Shown here: positions 44,786 to 53,543 of the stretch, one piece after another
How positions within the stretch are numbered: the first letter of the stretch is position 1
How the letters are laid out: each line of letters starts with the position of its first letter
DNA from: Trebonia sp963811335
GTDB lineage: Bacteria; Actinomycetota; Actinomycetes; Streptosporangiales; Streptosporangiaceae
Reading direction: 5' to 3'
DNA: 64,000 nucleotides
Assembly (NCBI GenBank): GCA_963811335.1
Contig: CAWERB010000020.1
Coordinates: 186,001-250,000, forward strand
Made by a program: the position numbers and the translations under genes
Notes under the pieces: generated by a model
The model's database searches: none
Told to the model about the DNA's origin: nothing
What the model saw: the letters and a program-made list of their open reading frames with translations, nothing else

Positions 44786-45651
44786 GGCTCGACCGAGTTC
44801 CAGAACGTGGTGAGCGCGTGCGCCGTGCTGGCCGGGGCCTCCACGTTGGGGCTGTGCGCGGCGCCGGGAATGCAGGTGCGCTCCGCGCCGAGCCTGGCCG
44901 CCATGTCCTGCTGCTGCTGGGCAGGCCAGGCGTCGTCGTTCTCGCCGTACAGCACGAAGGCGGGGATGCCGCGGGCGGCGAGCTCGGCCGTCTTGTCCTC
45001 GGCCTTGAGCAGGTGGCTGGCCATGGTAACGAGGCCGGTCGGGTTGTTGGCGAGCATGCGTTCTTCGAGGAACGCGAGCACCGGGCCGTCGAGGCCAGCC
45101 GCCGCCGCCTCCGGCTTGAGCACGCCGTGCCAGATCTCCGCGACCTTGGCGCGCAGTCCGCACGCCGGGGTGCCGTCCAGGTAGCCGAGCATGAAGTGCA
45201 GTTCCTCGGCGCGCGGGCCGGGCAGCGCGGCCGGACCGGAGCTCAGCAGGGTGACCGACGCGGGCGCGCAGTCGCCGAGTACGGCCTCGCGGGCGACCAG
45301 GCCGCCGAAGGAGTGCCCGAGCAGGTGAGCGGCCCGCAGCGCGGCGAACAGCGCCGTGACATCGGCGCCGAGCTCACGCGGGTCGTAGGCGTCAGGGTCG
45401 TCGGGGCCCGCGGTGTGGTACTGGCCACGCTGGTCCATCGCGACGACCCGGCGGCCCGCCGCGGTGAGCTGGCCGAGGATCGCGATGAAATCTTCCTTGC
45501 TCCCGGTGTAGCCGGGCACGAGCAGAACCGTGCCCAGCTCACAAGGGCCCGTGGCGGGCAGCGCGTCCAGCACGGCAAAGGCGCCGCGCGCTGTTTCCAC
45601 GGTGGCCCGCCGCGTTCCCTCGGGCAACTCGAGCGAGGTCGGCGTGGACAT
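44782..45651 (-). CDS. Alpha/beta hydrolase
   Basis: A 289-residue alpha/beta-fold hydrolase. VLLVPGYTGSKEDFIAILGQ is the oxyanion region, LLGHSFGGLVAREAVL the nucleophile elbow (Ser), FVLYGENDDAWPAQQQQDMA supplies the acid, and IPGAAHSPNVEAP the His. ATG 45651 (MSTPTSLELPEG) starts one base after the stop of the DEAD-box gene, suggesting cotranscription. The long open frame upstream of this start belongs to antisense of the helicase tail. Confidence 0.85.
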   Translation of the reverse strand: MSTPTSLELPEGTRRATVETARGAFAVLDALPATGPCELGTVLLVPGYTGSKEDFIAILGQLTAAGRRVVAMDQRGQYHTAGPDDPDAYDPRELGADVTALFAALRAAHLLGHSFGGLVAREAVLGDCAPASVTLLSSGPAALPGPRAEELHFMLGYLDGTPACGLRAKVAEIWHGVLKPEAAAAGLDGPVLAFLEERMLANNPTGLVTMASHLLKAEDKTAELAARGIPAFVLYGENDDAWPAQQQQDMAARLGAERTCIPGAAHSPNVEAPASTAHALTTFWNSVEP

Positions 45652-45652
45652 C

Positions 45653-47272
45653 TTAAGCGGGGTCGGCGCCCGTTTCGCGGGCGATGTCGCGGCCGCCGCG
45701 GGTGCGGCGCCGGCTGCGCGCCGTGCGGGGCGCGTCATCGGCGGGCTCGCCGCCGCCCGCCCGTGACGCGGCTGCCTCGTCGCCGCGGCCGGCCGTGCCG
45801 TCGCCGGCCCGCCTTGACCGGCTCCGTGGCCTGCCGCCTGACGACCGCCGCCTGGACCGGGTGTTACCCGTCTCGCCCAGGTCCTCTTCCGCCTCCGCCG
45901 CCAGCCCGGCCCTGACGCCGCGCAGCTCTCTGGGGAGCGTGCCGGTGGCGCCCGGCGGGATGGACAGGTCGGTGTACAGGTGCTCGGACGTCGAGTACGT
46001 CTCAGCGGGCTCGGGCTGGCCGATGCCGAGCGCGTCGTTGATGAGCTTCCAGCGGTGCATGTCGCGCCAGTCGACGAACGTCACGGCCACCCCGGCCCGC
46101 CCGGCCCGGCCGGTCCGCCCGATGCGGTGCAGGTAGGTCTTATCGTCGTCCGGGCACTCGTAGTTGATCACATGCGTCACGTCGTCCACGTCGATGCCGC
46201 GGGCGGCCACCTCGGTGGCGACGAGCACGTCGACCTTGCCGCCGCGGAAGGCGCGCAGCGCGCGCTCGCGCTGTGACTGGCCCAGGTCGCCGTGCACGGT
46301 CGCCGCGGCGAAGCCGCGGTCGGCGAGCGCGGTGGACACCTGGTCGGCGGCCCGCTTGGTCTGGCAGAAGACCATGGCGAGGCCGCGGTCCTTGGCCTGC
46401 AGCACGCGGGCGAGCACCTCCACCTTGTCCAGGTGGTGCGTCCGGTAGACGTACTGAGTGGTCAGCGGCGGCGGCGCGGACTCGTCCGGCTCCTCGGCGC
46501 GGATGTTGGTCGGCCGGCGCATGTGGCGGCGGGCCAGCGTGACGACGTCGCCAGGCATGGTCGCGGAGAACAGCATCGTCTGCCGGTCGCCCGGGGTGAG
46601 CCGCAGCAGCCGCTCCACGTCGGGCAGGAAGCCGAGGTCAAGCATCTTGTCCGCCTCGTCAAGCACGAGGGCGCGGACCTGGCTCAGGTCGAGGTTCTTG
46701 CGGTTGGCGAGGTCGAGCAGCCGCCCGGGAGTACCGACAACGATGTCGATGCCCGCCAGCAGCGCCTCGATCTGCGGCTCGTAGGCACGCCCGCCGTACA
46801 CGGTGAGTACGCGCGCGCCGAGCCGGGCGCCGGCCTGCTTGAGGTCGTCGGCGACCTGGATGGCCAGTTCCCTGGTGGGGACCACGATGAGGGCACGCGG
46901 CTGCTTGGGTGAGCGCGCGGCGGCGAGCGTGGAAGCCAGCCGGTGCAGGATCGGGACGCCGAACGCGAGGGTCTTGCCGGTCCCGGTACGCGCCTGCCCG
47001 ATGATGTCCTGGCCGTCGATGGCCAGCGGCAGCGTCAGCGCCTGGATGGGAAACGTGGCATGGATGCCCGCGTCGTCAAGCGCGGTGCAGATTACTTCGT
47101 CAACGCCGAGGTCGCGGAATGGCACGGCGACCGGCCGCCCGGGTGCCGGGGGGACGGCTGGTGCCTCGTCGCTGGCCTCGGACTGAATAAGCTGGGTTGT
47201 CAGGGGTTCCTCCGTGCGTGCGTCACCCGCGTCCGCGCCTGGTCTCAGGCACGCGACCCGCGGGTGTCGCAT
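45653..47272 (-). CDS. DEAD-box RNA helicase (RhlE-like)
   Basis: ATP-dependent RNA helicase. Q-motif region PFRDLGVDEVICTALDDAGI, Walker A ARTGTGKTLAFGVP, PTRELAIQ, VGTPGRLLDLA, DEAD (LVLDEADKMLDLGF), SATMPG, ATEVAARGIDVDDVTHVI and HRIGRTGRAG are all present. A basic, Arg/Gly-rich C-terminal tail likely binds RNA. ATG 47272 is the longest start, but GGAGGAA lies just upstream of a CTG (about 47200) that would begin TTQLIQSEASDE, so the true start may be there. Matches Rv3211 context. Confidence 0.92.
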   Translation of the reverse strand: MRHPRVACLRPGADAGDARTEEPLTTQLIQSEASDEAPAVPPAPGRPVAVPFRDLGVDEVICTALDDAGIHATFPIQALTLPLAIDGQDIIGQARTGTGKTLAFGVPILHRLASTLAAARSPKQPRALIVVPTRELAIQVADDLKQAGARLGARVLTVYGGRAYEPQIEALLAGIDIVVGTPGRLLDLANRKNLDLSQVRALVLDEADKMLDLGFLPDVERLLRLTPGDRQTMLFSATMPGDVVTLARRHMRRPTNIRAEEPDESAPPPLTTQYVYRTHHLDKVEVLARVLQAKDRGLAMVFCQTKRAADQVSTALADRGFAAATVHGDLGQSQRERALRAFRGGKVDVLVATEVAARGIDVDDVTHVINYECPDDDKTYLHRIGRTGRAGRAGVAVTFVDWRDMHRWKLINDALGIGQPEPAETYSTSEHLYTDLSIPPGATGTLPRELRGVRAGLAAEAEEDLGETGNTRSRRRSSGGRPRSRSRRAGDGTAGRGDEAAASRAGGGEPADDAPRTARSRRRTRGGRDIARETGADPA

Positions 47273-47356
47273 CTATACGAACGCTAACTGGTCATATGAC
47301 ATTCCGGTTGTGTCATCGCCACCCACGGTACCAGGGGGTTCAACGATGTTCCCGGA

Positions 47357-47593
47357 TCAAGCGATGTTGCCGAAACCGACGCGCCGCGCCTGATCGGTGC
47401 TGAACTCGACAAACGCGATCTTGTCGGCGGGCACCAGGATCCGGCCGCCCTTCTGGGTGCTGAGCGCGAAGAGGCCCTTACCGTTCTCGGCGGTGAGCGC
47501 CGCGGCCAGCTCGCCCTCGACCTCCGCCGCGGTCGCGTCGGTGTCCACGACAAGCTCACGCGGGACTGACTGGATGCCGATCTTGACTTCCAT
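47357..47593 (-). CDS. DUF3107 family protein (TB9.4-like)
   Basis: A 78-residue protein: MEVKIGIQSVPRELVVDTDA, then TQKGGRILVPADKIAFVEFS and ARRVGFG, matching actinobacterial DUF3107 (M. tuberculosis Rv3208A/TB9.4). Unknown function. It lies ten bases downstream of the TetR gene on the same strand, the conserved order, and is probably cotranscribed with it. Confidence 0.92.
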   Translation of the reverse strand: MEVKIGIQSVPRELVVDTDATAAEVEGELAAALTAENGKGLFALSTQKGGRILVPADKIAFVEFSTDQARRVGFGNIA

Positions 47594-47602
47594 GACTCCC
47601 CT

Positions 47603-48244
47603 TTAGTGGGATTCTCCCTGGTCGGCGGTGCGCGGCCAGCCGCTGATGCCGCGCCAGGCGAGCCGCGCGACTAGCTGTTCGGCCGCTTCCCTGGGGATCG
47701 AGCCGAGCGTGCTCAGCCAGTACCGCGCGCTGACCTGGGCCATGCCGATCATCCCGATGGACAGCAGGTACGCCTCGTCGTCCGCCAGCCCGGCGTCCTT
47801 CCTGATCACCTGGCTGATCAGGTCGGCGCATTCGCGGTCAGCGGCGTCCAGCCTGGCCCGGACGGCCGGCTCGCTGGCGAAGTCCGACTCGAACACGAGC
47901 TTGAACGTGCCGCTGTGCTCGGCCACGTACCCGAAGTACGCGGCGAAGGTGGCGTTGACCCGCTGCCGGTTGTCGCTCGTCGACCGGACGGCAGCCGCGA
48001 CGGCCTCGACCAGCCTGCCCACGCTCTCGTCGAGCAGGGCCAGGTAGAGCTCCTGCTTACCGGGGAAGTGCTGGTAGAGGACCGGCTTGCTGACACCAGC
48101 TCGTTCCGCGATCTCGTCCATCGCCGCGGCGTGGTAGCCACGGGCGACGAACACCTCCATGGCCGCGTCGAGCAACTGGCGGCGGCGGGCAAGCCGTGGG
48201 AGGCGTGTTCCCCTTGGCCGAGTGGTAGAAGTGGCGGTCACCAT
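47603..48244 (-). CDS. TetR family transcriptional regulator
   Basis: A 213-residue repressor-type protein like Rv3208. N-terminal HTH: RRRQLLDAAMEVFVARGYHA, AAMDEIAERAGVSKPVLYQH, FPGKQELYLALLD. The C-terminal ligand domain (YFGYVAEHSGTFKLVFESDF; LSIGMIGMAQVSARYW) is conserved in this lineage. Next to DUF3107, DEAD-box and acidic-protein genes as in other actinobacteria. Ligand unknown. Confidence 0.9.
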   Translation of the reverse strand: MVTATSTTRPRGTRLPRLARRRQLLDAAMEVFVARGYHAAAMDEIAERAGVSKPVLYQHFPGKQELYLALLDESVGRLVEAVAAAVRSTSDNRQRVNATFAAYFGYVAEHSGTFKLVFESDFASEPAVRARLDAADRECADLISQVIRKDAGLADDEAYLLSIGMIGMAQVSARYWLSTLGSIPREAAEQLVARLAWRGISGWPRTADQGESH

Positions 48245-48270
48245 AATTCTCCGGGTTGGGACGATGGTTA

Positions 48271-48438
48271 TTAACGATAGTCCTCGTCGTCATAGCCCGC
48301 GCCCCTGATCTGTTCCGCGGCGTCGGCCTCGTCGGCCTCGAAAGGCACCTCGTCCAGTTCCTCGTCCTCGTCTTCCGGGACCTCCCTGGCCTGCTCGGCG
48401 GCGTCCTCGTCCGGTGTTTCCATGCTCAGCTCGCTCAC
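48271..48438 (-). CDS. Small acidic protein, 55 aa
   Basis: GTG 48438 has GGAGG just upstream and gives MSELSMETPDEDAAEQAREV, then PEDEDEELDEVPFEADEADA and a terminal GAGYDDEDYR. More than a third of residues are Asp or Glu. No family is recognised. It lies upstream of the TetR gene on the same strand and may be first in that operon. Confidence 0.55.
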   Translation of the reverse strand: MSELSMETPDEDAAEQAREVPEDEDEELDEVPFEADEADAAEQIRGAGYDDEDYR

Positions 48439-48499
48439 TGCCCCACCTCCGCGAACCATTGGCCTGCGTTCCCCTGCGACCCCATTCTCGCAGTCTTCT

Positions 48500-48547
48500 C
48501 CCGGGGGGACGACCCCTCCCCGCTGCGTCTCCCGGGGGGAGGACCCC
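48500..48547. repeat. Module A repeat, two partial copies
   Basis: CCCGGGGGGACGACCCC (48500-48516) and CCCGGGGGGAGGACCCC (about 48531-48547) lie 31 bases apart in the divergent region between the acidic-protein gene and ku. They match module A of the elements at 40783 and 41633; no module B hairpin follows. Confidence 0.6.
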
Positions 48548-48652
48548 GTGCTCCCCGACTAGGCCAGCTAGGATAGACGCCCCCTACCTGATGTCGTTCC
48601 GCTGTCATGCTGGTGACGGTCTATATGGGGCGGTTCTGGGTAGGGATAGTTC

Positions 48653-49508
48653 ATGCGGAGCATCTGGGCCGGAGCGATCTCATTCGGCATGGTGGTCATT
48701 CCGGTCAAGCTCTACACGGCGACCGAGCAACGGGACGTCGCGTTCCGCCAGGTGCACCGCGAGGACGGCGGCCGGATCCAGTTCCGCCGGGTCTGCTCGC
48801 TCGACGGCGAGGAAGTGCCCTATTCCGATGTGGCCAAGGGGTACGAGCTCGCCACTGGCGACGTCGTGGTGCTGACCGACGATGACCTCAAGGACCTGCC
48901 GCTCGCCACCGCGAAACGGATCGACGTGCTGCATTTCAGCCCCGCTGGCCAGCTCGATCCCATCCTCGCGAACAAGGCCTACTACCTGGAGCCCGAGCCC
49001 GCCGGGGTACGCGCGTACGTGCTGTTCCGCGACGCGCTCGAGCGGTCGGGGCGGGTGGCGGTGGCCAAGGTGGCGATCAGGCAGCGCGAGGCACTCGGCG
49101 CGCTGCGGGTACGGGACGGCGTCCTCGTACTTGAGACCCTGCTGTGGCCGGACGAGGTGCGCGCTCCCGACTTCAAGTTCCTCGACGAGGACGTGGACGT
49201 CCGCACCCAGGAGCTCAAGATGGCGGCGTCCCTCATCGACACGATGACCGAGGACTTCGACCCGTCGCTTTACAAGGACGCCTACCGGGAGGCCCTTGAG
49301 GCGCTCGTCCAGGCCAAGATCGAGGGCAACGAGGTGGTACGCCCGGCAGGCACCGCGGCGCCGGCGCTCGTCGGGCGGTCCAGCCGACCTGACGGAGACG
49401 CTCCGCGCGAGCGTCGAGGCGGCCAAGGCGAACCGGGCCAAGGACGCGGAGCCCGCGCCGGCCCGCAAGCGCAAGCCCGCGGCGGGCCGCGGTAAGGCGA
49501 CCGCGTGA
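48653..49508 (+). CDS. ku: Ku DNA end-binding protein, C-terminal frameshift
   Basis: Bacterial non-homologous end-joining protein that rings broken DNA ends and recruits LigD. N-terminal MRSIWAGAISFGMVVIPVKL is diagnostic; FRQVHREDGGRIQFRRVCSL, GYELATGDVVVLTDDDLKDL, AYYLEPEP and MTEDFDPSLYKDAYREALEA follow the Ku core. An extra base near 49367 shifts the frame; the restored tail GGPADLTETLRASVEAAKAN and a Lys/Arg-rich end to TGA 49506-49508 fit the family, and that stop overlaps the next GTG, supporting the correction. No ligD is in the window. Confidence 0.92.
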
Positions 49509-50503
49509 CTACCCCGGTCCCGCACTGGCCTGGACGGATGCTCGCGCTCAGGGGCGGCGACGAGGTTTGGCTGGCCGGGACGCCGGCCTCAGGCCCGGAG
49601 AGCGGGGGCGCGCGTGGCCGGGAACTCGTGCTCTGCGTGCACGGCATGTCCGGCGCGGCCACCAACTGGACCGACCTGATGGCCGAGCTCGCGCCCGACT
49701 TCGACTGCGCGGCGGTTGACCTGCCTGGCTCCGGGTTCTCCCCGCCGCCGGCGACAGGCGCCGGGTACTCGGTCACCGGGAACGCGGGTACCGTGGCCCG
49801 GCTGATCGAGACCCTGGGCTCTGGCCCCGTCCACCTGGTCGGTAACTCGATGGGCGGCGCGGTAGCGGTCCGGCTCGCGGCCCGCCGCCCCGACCTGGTC
49901 CGGACGCTCACCCTGATCTCGCCGGCGCTCCCCGACCTCAAGGTCCGCGCATCGGTCGCGCACTTCCCCGTGCTCGCCCTCCCGTTCGTCGGCGAGTGGC
50001 TGATCCGCCGCTACGCCGCTCGCTTCCCGGTGGAGAACCGGGTGTCTGGCGTCTTCGCGACGTGCTTCTGCGACCCGGCGCGGGTGCACCCGGACCGGCT
50101 CGCCCTTGAGGTCGAGGCGCTGCGCCGTCGTGACGGGCTGAGCTACCAGGCGACGTCGCTCGCCCGCGCCGCGCGGACGCTGGTCGGCGAGACGTTCAGG
50201 CCGCGCCCGCTTTCGCTGTGGCGGGATGCCGGCCAGGTCACGGCGCCGTCGCTGGTGCTGTTCGGCAGCCATGACCGCCTGGTGAACCCGCGGCTCGCCG
50301 CCCGGGCGGCGAGCACCTTCCGTGACGCCCTCGTAGCGGTGCTGCCGGAAACCGGCCATCTCGCCCAGATGGAGCGCCCTGGCCTCGTCGCGGCCCTGTT
50401 CCGTGAGATGGTTGACGAGACGCGTGCGCAGGGCAAGGCCAGCGCGGAGCGTGACCCCGGAACTGCGGGGAATTCCGGTCGCCGCGACCCAGTTGATGCA
50501 TGA
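49505..50503 (+). CDS. Alpha/beta hydrolase
   Basis: A 332-residue hydrolase. LCVHGMSGAATNWTDLMAEL is the oxyanion loop, VHLVGNSMGGAVAVRLAARR the nucleophile elbow (Ser in GNSMGG), LVLFGSHDRLVNPRLAARAA gives the acid and LPETGHLAQMERP the His. GTG 49505 overlaps the ku stop (GTGA). Substrate unknown. A conserved neighbour of moeZ in actinomycetes, cf. lipV near Rv3203. Confidence 0.85.
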   Translation: MTTPVPHWPGRMLALRGGDEVWLAGTPASGPESGGARGRELVLCVHGMSGAATNWTDLMAELAPDFDCAAVDLPGSGFSPPPATGAGYSVTGNAGTVARLIETLGSGPVHLVGNSMGGAVAVRLAARRPDLVRTLTLISPALPDLKVRASVAHFPVLALPFVGEWLIRRYAARFPVENRVSGVFATCFCDPARVHPDRLALEVEALRRRDGLSYQATSLARAARTLVGETFRPRPLSLWRDAGQVTAPSLVLFGSHDRLVNPRLAARAASTFRDALVAVLPETGHLAQMERPGLVAALFREMVDETRAQGKASAERDPGTAGNSGRRDPVDA

Positions 50504-50509
50504 GTGACC

Positions 50510-50532
50510 TTCCAGGGGGTCGTCCCCCGGAA
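50510..50532. repeat. Module A repeat, inverted copy
   Basis: TTCCAGGGGGTCGTCCCCCG and GAA (50510-50532) form a palindrome whose complement reads CCGGGGGACGACCCCC, matching module A at 40783, 41633 and 48500. It lies directly after the hydrolase stop, seven bases on, and may work as a terminator before moeZ. Confidence 0.6.
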
Positions 50533-50568
50533 GACAACATGACGTCAACCTGAGTGGAGTGTTTGCAA

Positions 50569-51747
50569 GTGTCGCTGCCACCGCTTGTTGAGCCGGCCGC
50601 AGACCTGTCGGTCGATGAGGTGAAGCGCTACTCGCGTCACCTCATCATTCCCGATGTCGGCATGGCCGGGCAGAAGCGCCTCAAGAACGCGAAGGTGCTT
50701 GTCGTAGGCGCGGGCGGCCTCGGCTCGCCGGCGCTGCTCTACCTCGCCGCGGCGGGCGTCGGCACGCTTGGCATCGTCGACTTCGACACGGTCGACGAGT
50801 CGAACCTGCAGCGTCAGATCATCCACGGCGTTTCCGACGTGGGCAAGTCCAAGGCGGAGTCGGCGCGCGACTCGATCGCCGAGGTCAACCCGTACGTGAA
50901 GGTCGTACTGCACAAGACCCGGCTCGAGTCGGACAACGTGCTGGAGATCTTCGAGCCGTACGACCTGATCGTCGACGGCACGGACAACTTCGCGACCCGC
51001 TACCTGGTGAACGACGCCTGCGTGCTGCTGCACAAGCCGTACGTGTGGGGCTCGATCTACCGCTTCGACGGCCAGGCCAGCGTCTTCTGGGCGGACTACG
51101 GCCCCTGCTACCGCTGCCTCTACCCGGAGCCCCCGCCCCCCGGCATGGTCCCGTCCTGCGCCGAGGGCGGCGTCCTCGGCGTGCTGTGCGCGTCGATCGG
51201 CTCGATCCAGGTGAACGAGGCGATCAAGCTGATCGCCGGCATCGGCGACCCGCTCGCCGGGCGCCTGATGATCTACGACGCCCTGGAGATGACCTACCGC
51301 TCCGTCAAGGTCAACAAGGACCCGGACTGCGCGGTGTGCGGTAAGAACCCGACGGTCACCGAGCTGATCGACTACGAGGCGTTCTGCGGCGCCGTCTCCG
51401 CGGAGGCCGAGGCGGCCGTGGTCGGCTCGACGATCAGCGCCAAGGACCTGGCGGCCATGCTCGACCGCGGCGACAACATCTTCCTCGTCGACGTCCGCGA
51501 GCCGAACGAGTACGAGATCGTCAGCATCCCCGGCGCCACGCTGATACCCAAGGGCGAGTTCCTGAACGGCTCGGCCCTGGAGAAGATGCCGCAGGACAGG
51601 CAGATCGTGCTGCACTGCAAGAGCGGCGCCCGCAGCGCCGAGGTCCTCGCCGTGCTGAAGAACGCGGGCTTCTCCGACGCGGTGCACGTCGGCGGCGGCG
51701 TACTCGGCTGGGTCAGCCAGGTGGATCCCTCCCTGCCGACGTACTAG
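50569..51747 (+). CDS. moeZ: Adenylyltransferase/sulfurtransferase MoeZ
   Basis: Activates the C-terminal Gly of ubiquitin-like sulfur carriers (MoaD, ThiS, CysO) by adenylation and then passes sulfur from its rhodanese domain. ThiF/E1-like domain: VLVVGAGGLGSPALLYLAAA, NLQRQIIH, DGTDNFATRYLVND; zinc Cys pairs CYRC and CAVCG. Rhodanese domain from about residue 285, with LVDVREPNEYEIVSIPGA and active-site loop HCKSGARSAE. GTG 50569 preferred. Corresponds to the moeB1 (Rv3206c) position. Confidence 0.94.
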   Translation: MSLPPLVEPAADLSVDEVKRYSRHLIIPDVGMAGQKRLKNAKVLVVGAGGLGSPALLYLAAAGVGTLGIVDFDTVDESNLQRQIIHGVSDVGKSKAESARDSIAEVNPYVKVVLHKTRLESDNVLEIFEPYDLIVDGTDNFATRYLVNDACVLLHKPYVWGSIYRFDGQASVFWADYGPCYRCLYPEPPPPGMVPSCAEGGVLGVLCASIGSIQVNEAIKLIAGIGDPLAGRLMIYDALEMTYRSVKVNKDPDCAVCGKNPTVTELIDYEAFCGAVSAEAEAAVVGSTISAKDLAAMLDRGDNIFLVDVREPNEYEIVSIPGATLIPKGEFLNGSALEKMPQDRQIVLHCKSGARSAEVLAVLKNAGFSDAVHVGGGVLGWVSQVDPSLPTY

Positions 51748-51761
51748 GAGATCGAGCGCCC

Positions 51762-51802
51762 GGTGGCCGGCGGTCGCGGTAATCCCGCGGCGGCCGGCCA
51801 TC
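51762..51802 (+). terminator. Hairpin terminator after moeZ
   Basis: Eighteen-position stem GGTGGCCGGCGGTCGCGG (51762-51779) with CCGCGGCGGCCGGCCATC (51785-51802), one G-G mismatch and two G-T pairs, loop TAATC. It lies 14 bases after the moeZ stop. Confidence 0.75.
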
Positions 51803-51823
51803 ACCGCTTCCGCTCGGCTCATC

Positions 51824-51899
51824 CAGAACGAGCGCGTGCTTCGCCCGGGCGCGCGCATGGCCCTCCTGGCGCGCGCCGGCGCCCGGCCTGACGAAGCGG
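51824..51899. repeat. CAGAACGAG element with long imperfect hairpin
   Basis: CAGAACGAGCGCG (51824-51836) matches the start of the elements at 11101 and 25298. Here it leads into a different, longer imperfect palindrome, from GCTTCGCCCGGGCGCGCGC (about 51838-51856) to a right arm ending CGAAGC near 51898. It follows the moeZ terminator. Confidence 0.5.
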
Positions 51900-51993
51900 G
51901 CGGCGTGGATGTGCCGGAGTTTCGGCGCGGCCCGGGGTGGTATGTCAGACAACGTACGTTCCAGCCGCTGGGTGTCGTGACGTGGAGGGTGCC

Positions 51994-52221
51994 GTGAGAG
52001 GTGACCGCGTCGAGATCGTGGTCGACACCGGGGACGGGGCCCGAACCTACGAGGTCACCGCCACCCGCGCCGGGCGGCGGGTCGAGGTGAGCACCGTGCG
52101 CGGCGTGGTCGAGGTGAACGAGGTCACCAGGACGGGCACGCTGGTGCGTACCGCCCGGTTCATGGCCAGCCGGGTCATCGCGCTCGTCGAGCACCCCGCG
52201 GACACCTCCGCCGCCGGCTAG
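51994..52221 (+). CDS. Hypothetical protein, 75 aa
   Basis: GTG 51994, preceded by GGAGG (51984-51988), gives MRGDRVEIVVDTGDGARTYE, VTATRAGRRVEVSTVRGVVE and VTRTGTLVRTARFMASRVIA. An all-beta then helical, basic/acidic alternating protein; no family named with certainty. Located between moeZ and manA. Confidence 0.6.
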   Translation: MRGDRVEIVVDTGDGARTYEVTATRAGRRVEVSTVRGVVEVNEVTRTGTLVRTARFMASRVIALVEHPADTSAAG

Positions 52222-52316
52222 CCGGGCATTCCAAGAGCCGATGCTTAGCGGGGCCGTGCGGGCCCTTGGCGTACCCATCTGGCCGCTGCGGCGATCCTGT
52301 GCACTACCATGCCCGG

Positions 52317-53543
52317 GTGGATCTACTCGACCCGGTTATCCAGCCGTACGCGTGGGGATCGCACACGGCAATCGCGCAGCTGCAGGGCCGCCCGGCGCCT
52401 ACCGCCGCGCCCGAGGCGGAACTGTGGATGGGCGCGCACCCGTCGGCGCCGTCAGGCGTGCGCCGCCCCGGCGGCCGGACCACGCTCGACAAGGTGATCG
52501 CCGCGGACCCGGCCCGCGAGCTCGGCGCCGCGCGCGCCGCGCGGTTCGGCGGCCGGCTGCCGTTCCTGCTGAAGGTACTGGCCGCGGAGAAGGCGCTGTC
52601 CATTCAGGTGCACCCGTCGCGGGAGCAGGCCGAGGCCGGGTACCGGGAGGAAACCGCGCGCGGTCTCGCGCCGGGCGACAAGTCGCGCAACTACGTCGAC
52701 GACTGGCCCAAGCCGGAGATCCTCTGCGCGCTCACCCGGTTCGAGGTGCTGGCCGGCCTGCGGACCACGGCGGACGCCGCCGCCCTGCTCGGCGCGCTAG
52801 GGGTGCGCGAGCTTGACCGGCTCGCCGCGGGCCTCGCGGACGCGGCCGGGCGGGGATGGCCGGGAGGGCGGGGAGGGGAAGATAGGGCGCTCACCGCCGC
52901 GCTCGGCGCCATCTTGACCTGGCCCGCCGAGGGCCGCGCAGCCCTCGTGGCCGCCGTCACGGCCGGCTGCGAGCGGGTCGCCGCGGGAGACGGCGAGTAC
53001 GCCGCGGCCGCCGCGGCGACCGTGCGCATCGCCGGCGACCACCCGGGTGACCTCGGCATCGTCGCGTCCCTGCTGCTGCGTCACCTGGTGCTGCGGCCCG
53101 GCGAGGCGGTCTTCCTGCCGGCCGGGGGCCCGCACTCCTACCTGCACGGCACCGGCGTGGAACTGCTCGCCAACTCGGACAACGTGGTGCGGGCCGGGCT
53201 CACCCCCAAGCACATCGACGTGCCGGAACTGCTGCGGCTCGTCGATCCCGCGGCCGCCGTCCCGGTCATCGAACCGCGGCCGGACGGTGCCGGGGTGCTC
53301 GCCTATGACTCGCCGGCGCCGGAATTCCGGCTGTACCGGGCCGAGCCCGGCGCCGCGGACGTGACGCTGCCTGGCGGCGGGGGGCCGCGGATCGTGCTGT
53401 GCACCGAGGGCGCCGGCCTGCTGCGCGCGGGGCCGGCCCCGCTCAGGCTGGCCAGGGGCGAATCGTGCTACCTGTCGGCGGCCGAGGAGCCGGTGACCGC
53501 GTCCGGGCCCGCGTCCCTCTTCATCGCGGCGAACGGCCGCTAA
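52317..53543 (+). CDS. manA: Mannose-6-phosphate isomerase, class I
   Basis: Zinc enzyme interconverting mannose-6-phosphate and fructose-6-phosphate. Motifs: PVIQPYAWGSHTAIAQLQGR, ELWMGAHPSAPS, KALSIQVHPSREQAEAGYRE (zinc QxH), LPAGGPHSYLHGTGVELLAN (PHSYL, zinc His) and NVVRAGLTPKHIDVPELL (catalytic Arg region). GTG 52317 gives MDLLDPVIQPYAWG, the usual start. TACCAT (52305-52310) ending seven bases before the GTG could be a -10 element for a leaderless mRNA. 408 aa, intact. Confidence 0.92.
   Translation: MDLLDPVIQPYAWGSHTAIAQLQGRPAPTAAPEAELWMGAHPSAPSGVRRPGGRTTLDKVIAADPARELGAARAARFGGRLPFLLKVLAAEKALSIQVHPSREQAEAGYREETARGLAPGDKSRNYVDDWPKPEILCALTRFEVLAGLRTTADAAALLGALGVRELDRLAAGLADAAGRGWPGGRGGEDRALTAALGAILTWPAEGRAALVAAVTAGCERVAAGDGEYAAAAAATVRIAGDHPGDLGIVASLLLRHLVLRPGEAVFLPAGGPHSYLHGTGVELLANSDNVVRAGLTPKHIDVPELLRLVDPAAAVPVIEPRPDGAGVLAYDSPAPEFRLYRAEPGAADVTLPGGGGPRIVLCTEGAGLLRAGPAPLRLARGESCYLSAAEEPVTASGPASLFIAANGR

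Noticed and set aside
50545..52278. Minus-strand 577-codon frame opposite moeZ
   Set aside because: Antisense of moeZ, whose ThiF and rhodanese motifs are intact on the plus strand.
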